Of a stretch of 64,000 nucleotides of DNA, positions 1 to 8,025 are shown one piece after another. Every line of letters begins with the position of its first letter. Within the stretch, counting starts at the first letter, position 1. Position numbers and translations under genes: made by a program. The notes beneath the pieces were generated by a model, which was not told the DNA's origin, ran no database searches, and saw only the letters and a list, made by a program, of their open reading frames with translations. The DNA comes from CBDHGY01 sp965263325 (lineage in GTDB: Bacteria > Pseudomonadota > Alphaproteobacteria > Caulobacterales > Hyphomonadaceae): the NCBI GenBank assembly GCA_965263325.1, contig CBDHGY010000002.1, positions 248,001 to 312,000 of the forward strand, in the 5' to 3' direction.

Positions 1-2
1 AA

Positions 3-1151
3 ATGCGGGTTGCCGAGATCGAAGCCGAGCTCGAAATCGATGGTGATTATCTCGCTCTTGCCGATAGGCTCGAAGAAGCAAGCGCGATTGTCGCGCGCTC
101 GGAGCAGAAATTGGAACTTGCGCGCGACGATCGGAAAAAGAAGGGTGCACCCTATGATGATGATCCGCTTTTTTCATACTTGTGGAAGAGGGGGTTTCGG
201 ACCACGGACTATAGGGGCGGCGGGATCACCAAATTGCTGGATGGTTGGGTTGCCCGTCTTATAAGGTTCGACCGTGCGCGGTTGAATTATGCCCGTTTGA
301 CCGAATTGCCCGAACGTCTCGCAGAGCACGTGCAGCGCGTGAAGGAAGAGCAAGCCGAAGCGCAGACGAATTTGGAAGCTGCAGAGCACAGCGCGTTGGA
401 AAATGGCGGCGCTGTGGATCTAGAAACAGCCGCGAATGAACGGCGCACCGAGCTTGCCAAATTGGATGCGCAAATCGAAGGGGCCGAAGATGCACACATG
501 GCAGCTGTCGCTGCTCACGAAGAGATACGGCGGGGTGGAAAGGGGCCTGCTGCTGAGGCGCGCGAGATACTTGAAGCTGCATTGAAAAAAGCAAGTTTTC
601 CGGATTTGCGTCTCCTGGCCGCAGAAACGATTGAGCTTGAGGATGACCGAATTGTTGACCTGCTTGTAAAATTGCGCGCCGAGCAGATGTCACTCGAGCT
701 TGACGAAAAAGACGTTCACGCGCGCCCGGCACTTGTTAAAGACGATTTGAAAACGCTTGAGAGGTTGCGCTCTGAGTTCAAACAAGCTCGATATGACAGC
801 CCCTATGCGAGCTTCAAGGCAAGCGCGATTGAGCGAGTGTTGTCCGGCGTTGCGAGTGGTCAGCTCGACGTTAGCCGCGCGCTTCGTATGTTGAGAAAAG
901 CATTGGTTCAGCGCCAGCCCCGAACGCCGCGAGACTTTGGCGGCCGGCGCAGAAACGATACGTTGGGTTTGCCTGATGTCGTTGGGGATGTTCTGTTTGA
1001 GGTCATAAAGCAGTCTACCCGGGGCGGTTGGAGTGGGGGTCGCGCACGGCCAATCAAGCGTCGCAGTCCACGAATAAAATCTGGAAAGAGTTCATCAAAA
1101 AAACGCTCCGGCAAAAAGGGTGGCGGCTTTAAAACGACAGGTGGCTTCTAA
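3..1151 (+). CDS. Hypothetical protein with coiled coil and basic Gly-rich tail (possibly 5'-partial)
   Basis: I do not recognise the family. The 382-residue frame opens two bases into the window, so the true start may lie upstream. Residues about 85-180 are rich in Glu, Ala and Lys and look like a coiled coil. A more compact region follows at about 190-330. The last 40 residues are strongly basic (Lys/Ser/Gly-rich) and end in Gly-Gly-Phe, which suggests a flexible nucleic-acid- or surface-binding tail. No signal peptide or membrane segment is visible. The 3' end overlaps the convergent lyase gene by 23 bp. The coding frame is well supported by its length and composition, but the function is unknown. 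Confidence 0.75.
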   Translation: MRVAEIEAELEIDGDYLALADRLEEASAIVARSEQKLELARDDRKKKGAPYDDDPLFSYLWKRGFRTTDYRGGGITKLLDGWVARLIRFDRARLNYARLTELPERLAEHVQRVKEEQAEAQTNLEAAEHSALENGGAVDLETAANERRTELAKLDAQIEGAEDAHMAAVAAHEEIRRGGKGPAAEAREILEAALKKASFPDLRLLAAETIELEDDRIVDLLVKLRAEQMSLELDEKDVHARPALVKDDLKTLERLRSEFKQARYDSPYASFKASAIERVLSGVASGQLDVSRALRMLRKALVQRQPRTPRDFGGRRRNDTLGLPDVVGDVLFEVIKQSTRGGWSGGRARPIKRRSPRIKSGKSSSKKRSGKKGGGFKTTGGF

Positions 1152-2301
1152 GGCGTGCGAATGCGTTCACGAAATCGTCATTCAAATCGGTAACGTCTTC
1201 CAAACCAACGTGAATTCGGATGAGCCGGCCGTTACTTTCTTCAGTTGACCAAGGTCCAAACTGACGTTTGATGTGTCCATCGGCTGGGTTGAGCAAACTC
1301 TCATATCCGCCCCAGGAGAACCCGAATTTGAGAATTTGAAACCCGCTCAAAAATGCGTCCAGCGCATCATCTGAAATTTCGTGCATCACGATTGAAAATA
1401 GACCGCAGGAGCCTGAAAAGTCCTTCTTCCAAATGTCGTGACCTGGTGCATCCGGCAGGGCAGGATGAAGCACACATTTGATTTCAGAGCGGTCGGCAAG
1501 CCAGCTAGCGAGTTCAAGCGCATTTGCTTCGTGTGCTTTGAGGCGCGTGATTAATGTGCGCATGCCTCGAAGAGCGAGATAGGCGTCGTCTGGGCCAAGC
1601 GCAAACCCCCATTGTTCGGCGCATTTTGATACTTTGCTAGCATGATCTGTGTCGCCGCAGATAATCGCGCCGCCAAAAGCGTCGGCATGGCCAACCACAT
1701 ATTTGGTGAGGGCTTGAATGCTTATATCGGCCCCAAGCTTTAGCGGATGATAGTAGACACCTGCGCCCCAGGTATTGTCGACGATAACAGAAATGCCGCG
1801 ACGTTTTGCGATGCTTGCAATCTTTGGAAGGTCGCTGATTTCAAAGGTGAGTGATCCAGGTGATTCCAGAAATATTACCTTGGTTGTTTCCTGAACGAAG
1901 TTTTCGATATTCTCGCCGACCTCAGGGTCGAACAGTGAGACACTGACACCCATCTCGGTGAGGCGTTTTGTGCAAAAGCGGCGCGTGGGGCCATATGCGC
2001 AGTCCGTAAGCAACACATGATCGCCGCTGCTCACGCACGAAGCGATCGCAAGGGTGCATGCAGAAAGGCCATTTGGGGTAAGCTGCGTAGAGTGACCACC
2101 TTCGAGTTCACAAAGCGCCGCTTCTAGTTCTTTTTGAACGCCAAGGCCCATGCGGCCATACGTTCTTCCAGGCCCATACAGGGTTGATCGATCCTCAAAC
2201 AGAAGCGTTGATGCACGTTCAACGGGCGGGTTTACCGTCGGCGACAATCGCCCTCCGGAGTGACTGCGGATTAATTTCGTCGACGGTTTCTTATCCGACA
2301 T
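1129..2301 (-). CDS. metC: Cys/Met-metabolism PLP lyase, cystathionine beta-lyase-like
   Basis: A fold-type I PLP enzyme of 390 residues, the usual family length. It should cleave cystathionine (or a related thioether) to homocysteine, pyruvate and ammonia in the cytoplasm. Asp175 in the VIVDNTWG stretch is the pyridine-nitrogen partner. Lys200 in the SIQALTKYVVGH motif is the Schiff-base lysine. Tyr48/Arg50 (TYGR) match the phosphate-binding loop from the neighbouring subunit. It lies 30 bp downstream of cysK on the same strand, so the two probably form a cysteine-to-methionine transsulfuration operon. Cystathionine gamma-lyase/synthase relatives cannot be excluded from sequence alone, and the symbol is the most likely one. 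Confidence 0.85.
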   Translation of the reverse strand: MSDKKPSTKLIRSHSGGRLSPTVNPPVERASTLLFEDRSTLYGPGRTYGRMGLGVQKELEAALCELEGGHSTQLTPNGLSACTLAIASCVSSGDHVLLTDCAYGPTRRFCTKRLTEMGVSVSLFDPEVGENIENFVQETTKVIFLESPGSLTFEISDLPKIASIAKRRGISVIVDNTWGAGVYYHPLKLGADISIQALTKYVVGHADAFGGAIICGDTDHASKVSKCAEQWGFALGPDDAYLALRGMRTLITRLKAHEANALELASWLADRSEIKCVLHPALPDAPGHDIWKKDFSGSCGLFSIVMHEISDDALDAFLSGFQILKFGFSWGGYESLLNPADGHIKRQFGPWSTEESNGRLIRIHVGLEDVTDLNDDFVNAFARLRSHLSF

Positions 2302-2331
2302 TGCATTCCCACGATTTTGCGCAAAATGCGC

Positions 2332-3336
2332 TTAGTCATTCATCCACGGAGGAACTGGAAGATCTTTTGATCTCAGGAATTCCGGATTAAACAGTTTTGA
2401 CTGATAGCGATTGCCATAATCACAGAGAATTGTGACGATTGTTTTTCCGGGCCCAAGATCTTTGGCGAGCCGTACAGCTCCCGCAATGTTGATACCCGCT
2501 GATCCACCGAGGCAGAGCCCTTCATTTTGAACGAGATCGTAAAGAATGTTGAGAGCTTCTTCGTCTGTACACCGATAGGCGTAATCCACTTCGAGCTCTT
2601 CAATGTTTTTCGTGATGCGCCCTTGTCCAATACCTTCGGTTATCGATGTGCCTTCGGATTTAAGTTCACCGTTCTTATAGTATTCATATAAGGCAGCGCC
2701 GCCTGGATCCGCGATACCGATCTTAATATTACTATCACGAGCTTTCAGCGCTTTTGCCACGCCCGCAAGCGTGCCGCCCGAACCGACGGCACAAATAAAT
2801 CCATCGAGCTGACCATTTGTCTGCTCGTAAATTTCCGGTCCTGTCGTCGCTTCGTGAGCATCTCGGTTTGCAACATTGTCAAATTGGTTCGCCCAAATGG
2901 CTCCGTTTGGTTCGCTTTCAGCCATCTCTTCTGCAAGTTTGCCAGAATAGCGCGCGTAGTGATTTGGATTAGAATAGGGAACAGCGTCAACTTCAATTAA
3001 CTCGCCGCCGAATAGGCGGATGGCGTCTTTTTTCTCCTGACTCTGCGTGCGCGGCATCACAATCACAACGCGGTACCCGAGTGCGGCGCCTACCATTGAA
3101 AGTCCGATACCGGTATTTCCAGCCGTGCCTTCGACGATCGTGCCACCGGGTTTTAGCAACCCTTTAGCTTCGGCGTCCCGTACAATTCCGAGAGCGGCGC
3201 GGTCTTTGACAGATTGGCCGGGGTTAAGAAACTCCGCTTTACCAAGAATTTCGCAGCCAGTTTGCTCAGAAACGCCTCTTAAACGAATGAGCGGCGTGTT
3301 GCCGATGGCTTCGATGACCGATGGAAAAATGCTCAT
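2332..3336 (-). CDS. cysK: Cysteine synthase A (O-acetylserine sulfhydrylase)
   Basis: A fold-type II PLP enzyme that makes L-cysteine from O-acetylserine and sulfide. The catalytic lysine is Lys44 in NPGQSVKDR. The substrate-binding loop TAGNTG lies at 71-76, the glycine loop GSGGT holds the PLP phosphate, and a late LGGSAGIN segment faces the pyridine nitrogen. At 334 residues it is slightly longer than the E. coli CysK type and resembles the alphaproteobacterial CysK branch. It is the first gene of a leftward pair with the cystathionine lyase. The start is the only Met consistent with the conserved IGNTPLIRL beginning, although the ribosome-binding site is weak. Confidence 0.9.
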   Translation of the reverse strand: MSIFPSVIEAIGNTPLIRLRGVSEQTGCEILGKAEFLNPGQSVKDRAALGIVRDAEAKGLLKPGGTIVEGTAGNTGIGLSMVGAALGYRVVIVMPRTQSQEKKDAIRLFGGELIEVDAVPYSNPNHYARYSGKLAEEMAESEPNGAIWANQFDNVANRDAHEATTGPEIYEQTNGQLDGFICAVGSGGTLAGVAKALKARDSNIKIGIADPGGAALYEYYKNGELKSEGTSITEGIGQGRITKNIEELEVDYAYRCTDEEALNILYDLVQNEGLCLGGSAGINIAGAVRLAKDLGPGKTIVTILCDYGNRYQSKLFNPEFLRSKDLPVPPWMND

Positions 3337-3405
3337 ATCATAATAATCCCGGATGATTGCTCGTGAAGCTAGGGTGAGCTGCGGTGTAATTCAACTGCCG
3401 TGTCG

Positions 3406-3436
3406 TCATCCAATCATGTCTCTCAAGCGTAAAAGA
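3406..3436 (+). promoter_or_regulatory. Candidate ECF-sigma (RpoE/ChrR-type) promoter of the chrR-like gene
   Basis: TCATCC at 3406-3411, an 18-bp spacer, then TAAAAGA at 3430-3436. The Rhodobacter RpoE (ECF11) consensus as I recall it is TGATCC-N18-TAAGA, so the -35 box has one mismatch. Transcription would start roughly 25 nt before the GTG start at 3466. The same architecture with a perfect -35 box precedes the photolyase gene, which supports the call. Confidence 0.5.
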
Positions 3437-3465
3437 AACATAGAGAAACAACTTTAGGACAAAAT

Positions 3466-3966
3466 GTGTCTTTGATTGAAGAAACCTATGTCACGTTTAT
3501 GATGGATCATGCGGCTGGGCAGCATAGCCCGGCAATGGCATTAGCGGCAGATCTACATGCATTGTTGAGCGATAAAGGCTCGGCGACGAATGACGTTTGG
3601 GTCAATGTCGCGGGCGAGATCAAGAAAACGTCTGAGGGGCAAGAAAAGCCTGAGCGCCTCAACCTGGCCTGCGATGTCATTGCTTGCAGCTATGACTCAA
3701 TCAAATGGCGGAGAGGCATTTCAGGTGCGCACTATGCGAAGTCTGCAGTCGCGGGCGGTAAATATATGCGCCTTTTGCCGGGCAAATCGGTCCCGCGACA
3801 TGGCCATGGAAAACTTGAAGTTACCGTGGTTCTAGAGGGTGAGCTGTCAGACGGCGTAGGAGGGATTTACCAAAAAGGCGATATCGCTTTTGGTATCCCG
3901 GGGCAGCGACACAAACCAGCCGCGCATGGCGATCGCCCCTGCATCTGTTTTGTCGCGAAAGTATAA
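3466..3966 (+). CDS. ChrR-like cupin protein, anti-sigma zinc site degenerate
   Basis: A 166-residue homologue of the anti-sigma factor ChrR. The C-terminal cupin keeps the metal set His112, His114, Glu118 and His149, with the ChrR spacing (2, 4, about 31). The N-terminal anti-sigma domain keeps His31 but has Ser35 and Gly38 where ChrR has the zinc ligands Cys35 and Cys38, so the CxxC half of the site is gone. The GTG start is preceded by TTAGGA; the nearby ATG at 3464 opens a two-codon dead end. No sigma-factor gene is adjacent, unlike the usual rpoE-chrR pair. It probably acts as a metal-binding sensor or cupin linked to the photo-oxidative cluster next to it, or may use a distant sigma partner. 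Confidence 0.75.
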   Translation: MSLIEETYVTFMMDHAAGQHSPAMALAADLHALLSDKGSATNDVWVNVAGEIKKTSEGQEKPERLNLACDVIACSYDSIKWRRGISGAHYAKSAVAGGKYMRLLPGKSVPRHGHGKLEVTVVLEGELSDGVGGIYQKGDIAFGIPGQRHKPAAHGDRPCICFVAKV

Positions 3967-3996
3967 TTAACTGATCTTGACATGGGAGCCATGAAA

Positions 3997-4677
3997 ATGA
4001 CGAAAGCTCTGTTTTGTTCAGCGGCCTGCCTCATGGCTGCTTCTGCTTCTCTTGCGGAATCTACTCCGGGAGATGCATTGATTTCGACATGGCAGCCATA
4101 TGATGGTGCGCAGATCGCATTTGACGTTCTTCGGAAGGGAAAGCCATTTGGCAAGCACATCGTTTCTTTTGAAAAGGAGAATTCGGGCGAGCTAAAGGTG
4201 ACAACAGATGTCGATCTAAAAGCGAAGGTCGGGCCGTTTACAGCTTTTCAATATCGATTGGATTCAACTGAAACATGGCTTGATGGTAAACTCGTTGCGT
4301 TGAGTGGTCGAACCAATGATGATGGTAATAAATCGAGTGTTAGCGCATCGCTGGACGGAGCGGACCTGCGTGTCAACGGGACCGCGTTTCAAGGTGTTGT
4401 TGGGAGCGGCATTGTACCGTCGTCGCACTGGAATATGAACCAAGTGAGGTCATCAGAAATGCTGTCGACAGAAGATGGCAGCGTTCTGGAGATGGAAATT
4501 ATCCCAAAGGGAAAAGAAACACTCACGATCAACGGGCAGCAGGTCGTAGCAAATCGGTACCTTCTCGACTCTGACATCGACATTGACCTTTGGTATGACG
4601 ATGAAGGCCGATGGTTGAGGCTAACATTCGAAGCAAGAAATCAAACGATAGAATATCGCCTTAGAGACTTGTACTAG
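3997..4677 (+). CDS. DUF6134-type exported protein
   Basis: A secreted or periplasmic protein of about 226 residues with a signal peptide whose cleavage is predicted after ASLA (residues 17-20). The mature part opens with the FDVLRKGKPFGKH segment typical of DUF6134 proteins. These are often found beside DUF1365/cyclopropane-synthase genes; their biochemical role is unknown. Of three possible starts (3982, 3991, 3997) I chose ATG 3997, because GGGAG at 3984-3988 lies 8 nt upstream of it and is too close to, or inside, the others. The gene follows the ChrR-like gene by 30 bp and is probably co-transcribed with it. Its stop codon overlaps that of the convergent cyclopropane synthase by 4 bp (CTAG). 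Confidence 0.75.
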   Translation: MTKALFCSAACLMAASASLAESTPGDALISTWQPYDGAQIAFDVLRKGKPFGKHIVSFEKENSGELKVTTDVDLKAKVGPFTAFQYRLDSTETWLDGKLVALSGRTNDDGNKSSVSASLDGADLRVNGTAFQGVVGSGIVPSSHWNMNQVRSSEMLSTEDGSVLEMEIIPKGKETLTINGQQVVANRYLLDSDIDIDLWYDDEGRWLRLTFEARNQTIEYRLRDLY

Positions 4678-5900
4678 GCTTTCGCCAGAGCGAAATGACC
4701 AACATTGATGCGGCCATTCCGGAAGCCAGCCTCGCAATAACTTAGGTAGAAATTCCACATTCTGCGGAATGCGTCTTCAAATCCTTGTGGGGCGATGGTG
4801 TTGTCCCACTTCTCATTAAAGCTCTTCGACCACTCCTTGAGCGTACGAGCATAATCCTGTCCAAAATAATTGGCTCCAACTGGCGTTAGTCCAGCTTGTT
4901 CGAACTGGGGCTGGAGAACGGCTTCGCTCGGTAGCATGCCTCCTGGAAAAATATAGCGCTGAATAAAGTCAGCTCGTTTGCGATATTTCGGAAAAAGATC
5001 ATCGGCAATTGTAATTATCTGCAATGCTGCCCGTCCGCCTGCTTTCAAAGCTTCGGCGAGTTTGGCGAAGTAACGAGGCCAATAGCGTTCACCAACGGCT
5101 TCGAACATTTCGATTGATGCGATACCATCATATTGGCCTTTATGATCACGGTAGTCCTGTAGTCGAATATCAACACGCTCATTCAGTCCTTCGCGCTGCA
5201 TGCGAGCAAGCGCCCAGTCGCGCTGAGACGGAGAGATGGTAAGGCATGTAACGTTTGCGCCTCGGTACTTGGCAGCATGTTCTGCGAACCCGCCCCAGCC
5301 ACAACCAATCTCGAGAATACTGCTCCCTTCACGAGCGTTAATTTGGTCACAAATTGCTGAGTATTTTGCGTGTTGTCCTTGCTCCAGCGACATGTTCGGA
5401 TTGTTAAACAGCGCTGAAGAATAGGTCATGCTTGGATCGAGCCATTCTTGATAAAAATCGTTTCCAAGATCGTAATGCGCCATGATGTTTCGCTGGGCAC
5501 CTTCTTTGGAGTTTCGATTAAATAAGTGTCGCAGCATGTTTGCCCAACGCACAAACCAACCTCCAACGGCAAGTTTGCCTGCAGCTTCGAAATTCTCAGA
5601 GAAAAACTCGAGCACAGCGGTTAAGTCTGGTGTTGACCAATCACCATCCATATAGGCTTCCGCGAACCCAACGTCGCCGCCAGCGAGCGCTCTTTGAACG
5701 AAGCGGTAGTCGTGTATCTGCACGAAAGCCTGAGGCCCTGGCTTACCTTGATCGAATACTATCGTTCGACCATCTGTCAGTTCGAATGCGAGCCGGCCGG
5801 ACTTGGTTTTCAAAAGCAGGAAGCCTGCAATTCTCATACTTGCCGGAACGCCTTTAAGCTGACGAAGTGTCTGCGCGCTCGCCTTAATAGTCTCTGTCAT
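4674..5900 (-). CDS. cfa: Cyclopropane-fatty-acyl-phospholipid synthase family methyltransferase
   Basis: A SAM-dependent lipid methyltransferase of 408 residues, full length for the family. It carries the YDLGNDFY segment near 143-150, the SAM-binding motif ILEIGCGWGG at 195-204, EMFEAVGE, and the FIQRYIFPGG segment. Family members add a methylene (or methyl) group from SAM to an unsaturated acyl chain of membrane phospholipid. It is the last gene of a four-gene operon (photolyase, FAD protein, DUF1365, this gene), and its start overlaps the previous stop by 4 bp (ATGA). In Rhodobacter, relatives in the RpoE/ChrR regulon have been tied to modified (furan) fatty acids, so methylation rather than ring closure is possible. 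Confidence 0.88.
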   Translation of the reverse strand: MTETIKASAQTLRQLKGVPASMRIAGFLLLKTKSGRLAFELTDGRTIVFDQGKPGPQAFVQIHDYRFVQRALAGGDVGFAEAYMDGDWSTPDLTAVLEFFSENFEAAGKLAVGGWFVRWANMLRHLFNRNSKEGAQRNIMAHYDLGNDFYQEWLDPSMTYSSALFNNPNMSLEQGQHAKYSAICDQINAREGSSILEIGCGWGGFAEHAAKYRGANVTCLTISPSQRDWALARMQREGLNERVDIRLQDYRDHKGQYDGIASIEMFEAVGERYWPRYFAKLAEALKAGGRAALQIITIADDLFPKYRKRADFIQRYIFPGGMLPSEAVLQPQFEQAGLTPVGANYFGQDYARTLKEWSKSFNEKWDNTIAPQGFEDAFRRMWNFYLSYCEAGFRNGRINVGHFALAKA

Positions 5901-6700
5901 GCAGCTTTATCCTGTGTGTCATTTGACAATAATGGTTGTGCAATTGTTGTACGTTCGTTGGGAGGATTTGGTTTTGATCGATATCCAGCACCACGTCGCC
6001 AAAGCCATAAAGCTTCCCAGTGGATACTGATTGTGACACCAATTGCAGAGAGTGGTTTTGTGATAGCTGTTTTAAACAAATTCCAGGTCGTTGCGGAGAC
6101 AGCGCGCGCTTTGATGTTCGCCATGTGAATTCGCTTGCCATCAACGATGCTGTCGACAACTACATCGAGCTTTTCACCAACCGGATAAAGTGTGAAACGA
6201 TATTGTCCGGTGACGTCCCAGAAGGGAGAAACGTGGAAATTCTTGTCAGATCTGTGTTGGCTGCGCGCATGACCAGATTTCGCAACGTAGCAGTGTGTTT
6301 CACCGAACGTATTGTTCACTTCGTATATCGCGCCGCGTAGTCGATTATCTGGTCCGTATCCAAACCATATCGATATGGGGGCAAATTTGTAAAAAAGCCC
6401 GCGCGGAAACGTAACGAGACGGATCGGGCCACCGTCAAGCGCTATACCTGCTTTAGAAAATTCATTTTCGGCCCAGGGGCGAAGAGGGGTCGGTTGTTTT
6501 GATCCGTGATCTTTATTCCGGAATGCAAATAAATTACGCTGCTCAACCGAGAACAATGCTGACGACCTTGCCGCTTCATCCAGACGGTCAATGTCAACAT
6601 CGATCATAAAGATTCGGTAGCTGAACCGTCGCTCGAACGGGGTAAACCGAACATGTGTCGTCTTGCCTTTATAAAGGCGCAGTGCCGGAATGTCTGTCAC
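5897..6700 (-). CDS. DUF1365 family protein
   Basis: A 267-residue protein matching DUF1365, a family almost always sandwiched between an FAD-dependent amine-oxidase-like gene and a cyclopropane synthase, as here. Characteristic features are the N-terminal YKGKTTHVRFTPFERRFSYR segment and later NNTFGETHCY and FHVSPFWD segments. No catalytic mechanism is established for the family. By context it should act in unsaturated fatty-acid modification, perhaps as an accessory or acyl-binding subunit. It overlaps both neighbours by 4 bp, so translation is coupled. Family assignment is firm and function is not known. Confidence 0.85.
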   Translation of the reverse strand: MTDIPALRLYKGKTTHVRFTPFERRFSYRIFMIDVDIDRLDEAARSSALFSVEQRNLFAFRNKDHGSKQPTPLRPWAENEFSKAGIALDGGPIRLVTFPRGLFYKFAPISIWFGYGPDNRLRGAIYEVNNTFGETHCYVAKSGHARSQHRSDKNFHVSPFWDVTGQYRFTLYPVGEKLDVVVDSIVDGKRIHMANIKARAVSATTWNLFKTAITKPLSAIGVTISIHWEALWLWRRGAGYRSKPNPPNERTTIAQPLLSNDTQDKAA

Positions 6701-8025
6701 GCAGATATCTCTAGAGTGATTGCTTCATCTTTCGCGTGGAAGCGATCGTGCGATGCGTAGTCCTCAAGATTTTCGGCTTTCCACGGCACAGACCCACCAA
6801 GCGCGAGTGCAACAGAAAGCCCTGACTTAAGGCCATCTTCATGGAAGCCGCTTCCCAGCCAGGCACCGGCGAACCAAATACCATCTTGGCCTTGCAGCGA
6901 TTTGATCTCTTTAACGCCTGCAGCCGCAAGTCCATCAAACTGCGGGTGCGAGAATTCGAAGTTGCTGAAAGTGAGCTCTGGCTTTGGTGGCTCAGCTGGA
7001 TTGAGTGTCACGAATACTGGATGGGATTTATCGATGTCCTGGAGTAAATTCATCCAATAGGTGAGACATATATCGTCGCCGGGTTGTTTGATGACGTTCC
7101 AGCTCGCCCATGCAGACTTTCGTGCAGGCATAAGTGCTTTGTCACGGTGAACATAAATGTCATTCGGCCGGTATCGAATTCCATTCAGTGCAGATTGTTG
7201 GTGAATGCAAGACGGTGAGAGAAGATCGAGCGACTGATCTGAGTGGCATGCCAGGATTACGTCATCAAAGATCTCTGTTTCACCATTTGAGAGTTCGACC
7301 AACACCTGACCGTCTTTCGGAACAACGGATTGAACGGGGCAGCCGGGGCGAATGCGATTACCTAGCGCGGCGATCAGCTTGTTCACATAGTTCTTGGAGC
7401 CACCTTTTACCGTGCGCCACTTTGGACGCTCTTTGTGCATCAATCGATGGTTTTCAAAGAAGTTGAAGAAGCTCAGGGCTGGATAATTTAGCATCTCGCT
7501 TTCAGGAGTTGACCAGATCGCCGCTCCCATTGGTAAAATGTAATTGTCCAGAAAGTCTTGAGAGTAATGATGCGCGGCGAGCCAATCGCCTAATGATATG
7601 TCTTCGATCTTACCTGCTTGCAATTCTTCTCGCGCCGTATCATTGAATTTCAGGATTGTTCGCCAAAATCGATGGAAACGCGGGCTTAGCAAATTTCTCT
7701 TTTGCGCAAATAAGCCGCGCGTATTTGAGGCCCATTCCCATCCAGCCGGATCAGACACAGCGAAACTCATATCGCTCGCAATGGTTTCGACGCCAAGTGC
7801 CTCAAACAATCCAATCAGGTTTGGGTAATTTAGACTGTTGTAAACTATAAAACCGACGTCCACATCGATTGACGTTCCATCATAGTCAAGGGTCATCGTG
7901 TGCGAATGCCCACCGATGCGCTGGCGCGCCTCAAACACTGTCACATTCGCAGTGTTACGAAGGGCCCAAGCCGCAGATAGGCCCGATATTCCGGATCCGA
8001 CAACGGCGATACGTTTTTGTGTCAT
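6697..8025 (-). CDS. FAD-dependent amine-oxidase-like oxidoreductase of the cfa cluster
   Basis: A 442-residue flavoprotein. The N-terminal Rossmann motif GSGISG (10-15) and the following acidic strand end bind the FAD ADP moiety. A late WFAGAWLGSGFHEDGLKSG segment is the C-terminal FAD-contact motif of the amine-oxidase/desaturase family. Homologues beside DUF1365 and Cfa are annotated as NAD/FAD-binding proteins, and Rhodobacter relatives are implicated in dehydrogenating methylated acyl chains. By context it acts on membrane lipid rather than amines. It overlaps the photolyase stop and the DUF1365 start by 4 bp each. The exact substrate is inferred. Confidence 0.85.
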   Translation of the reverse strand: MTQKRIAVVGSGISGLSAAWALRNTANVTVFEARQRIGGHSHTMTLDYDGTSIDVDVGFIVYNSLNYPNLIGLFEALGVETIASDMSFAVSDPAGWEWASNTRGLFAQKRNLLSPRFHRFWRTILKFNDTAREELQAGKIEDISLGDWLAAHHYSQDFLDNYILPMGAAIWSTPESEMLNYPALSFFNFFENHRLMHKERPKWRTVKGGSKNYVNKLIAALGNRIRPGCPVQSVVPKDGQVLVELSNGETEIFDDVILACHSDQSLDLLSPSCIHQQSALNGIRYRPNDIYVHRDKALMPARKSAWASWNVIKQPGDDICLTYWMNLLQDIDKSHPVFVTLNPAEPPKPELTFSNFEFSHPQFDGLAAAGVKEIKSLQGQDGIWFAGAWLGSGFHEDGLKSGLSVALALGGSVPWKAENLEDYASHDRFHAKDEAITLEISA

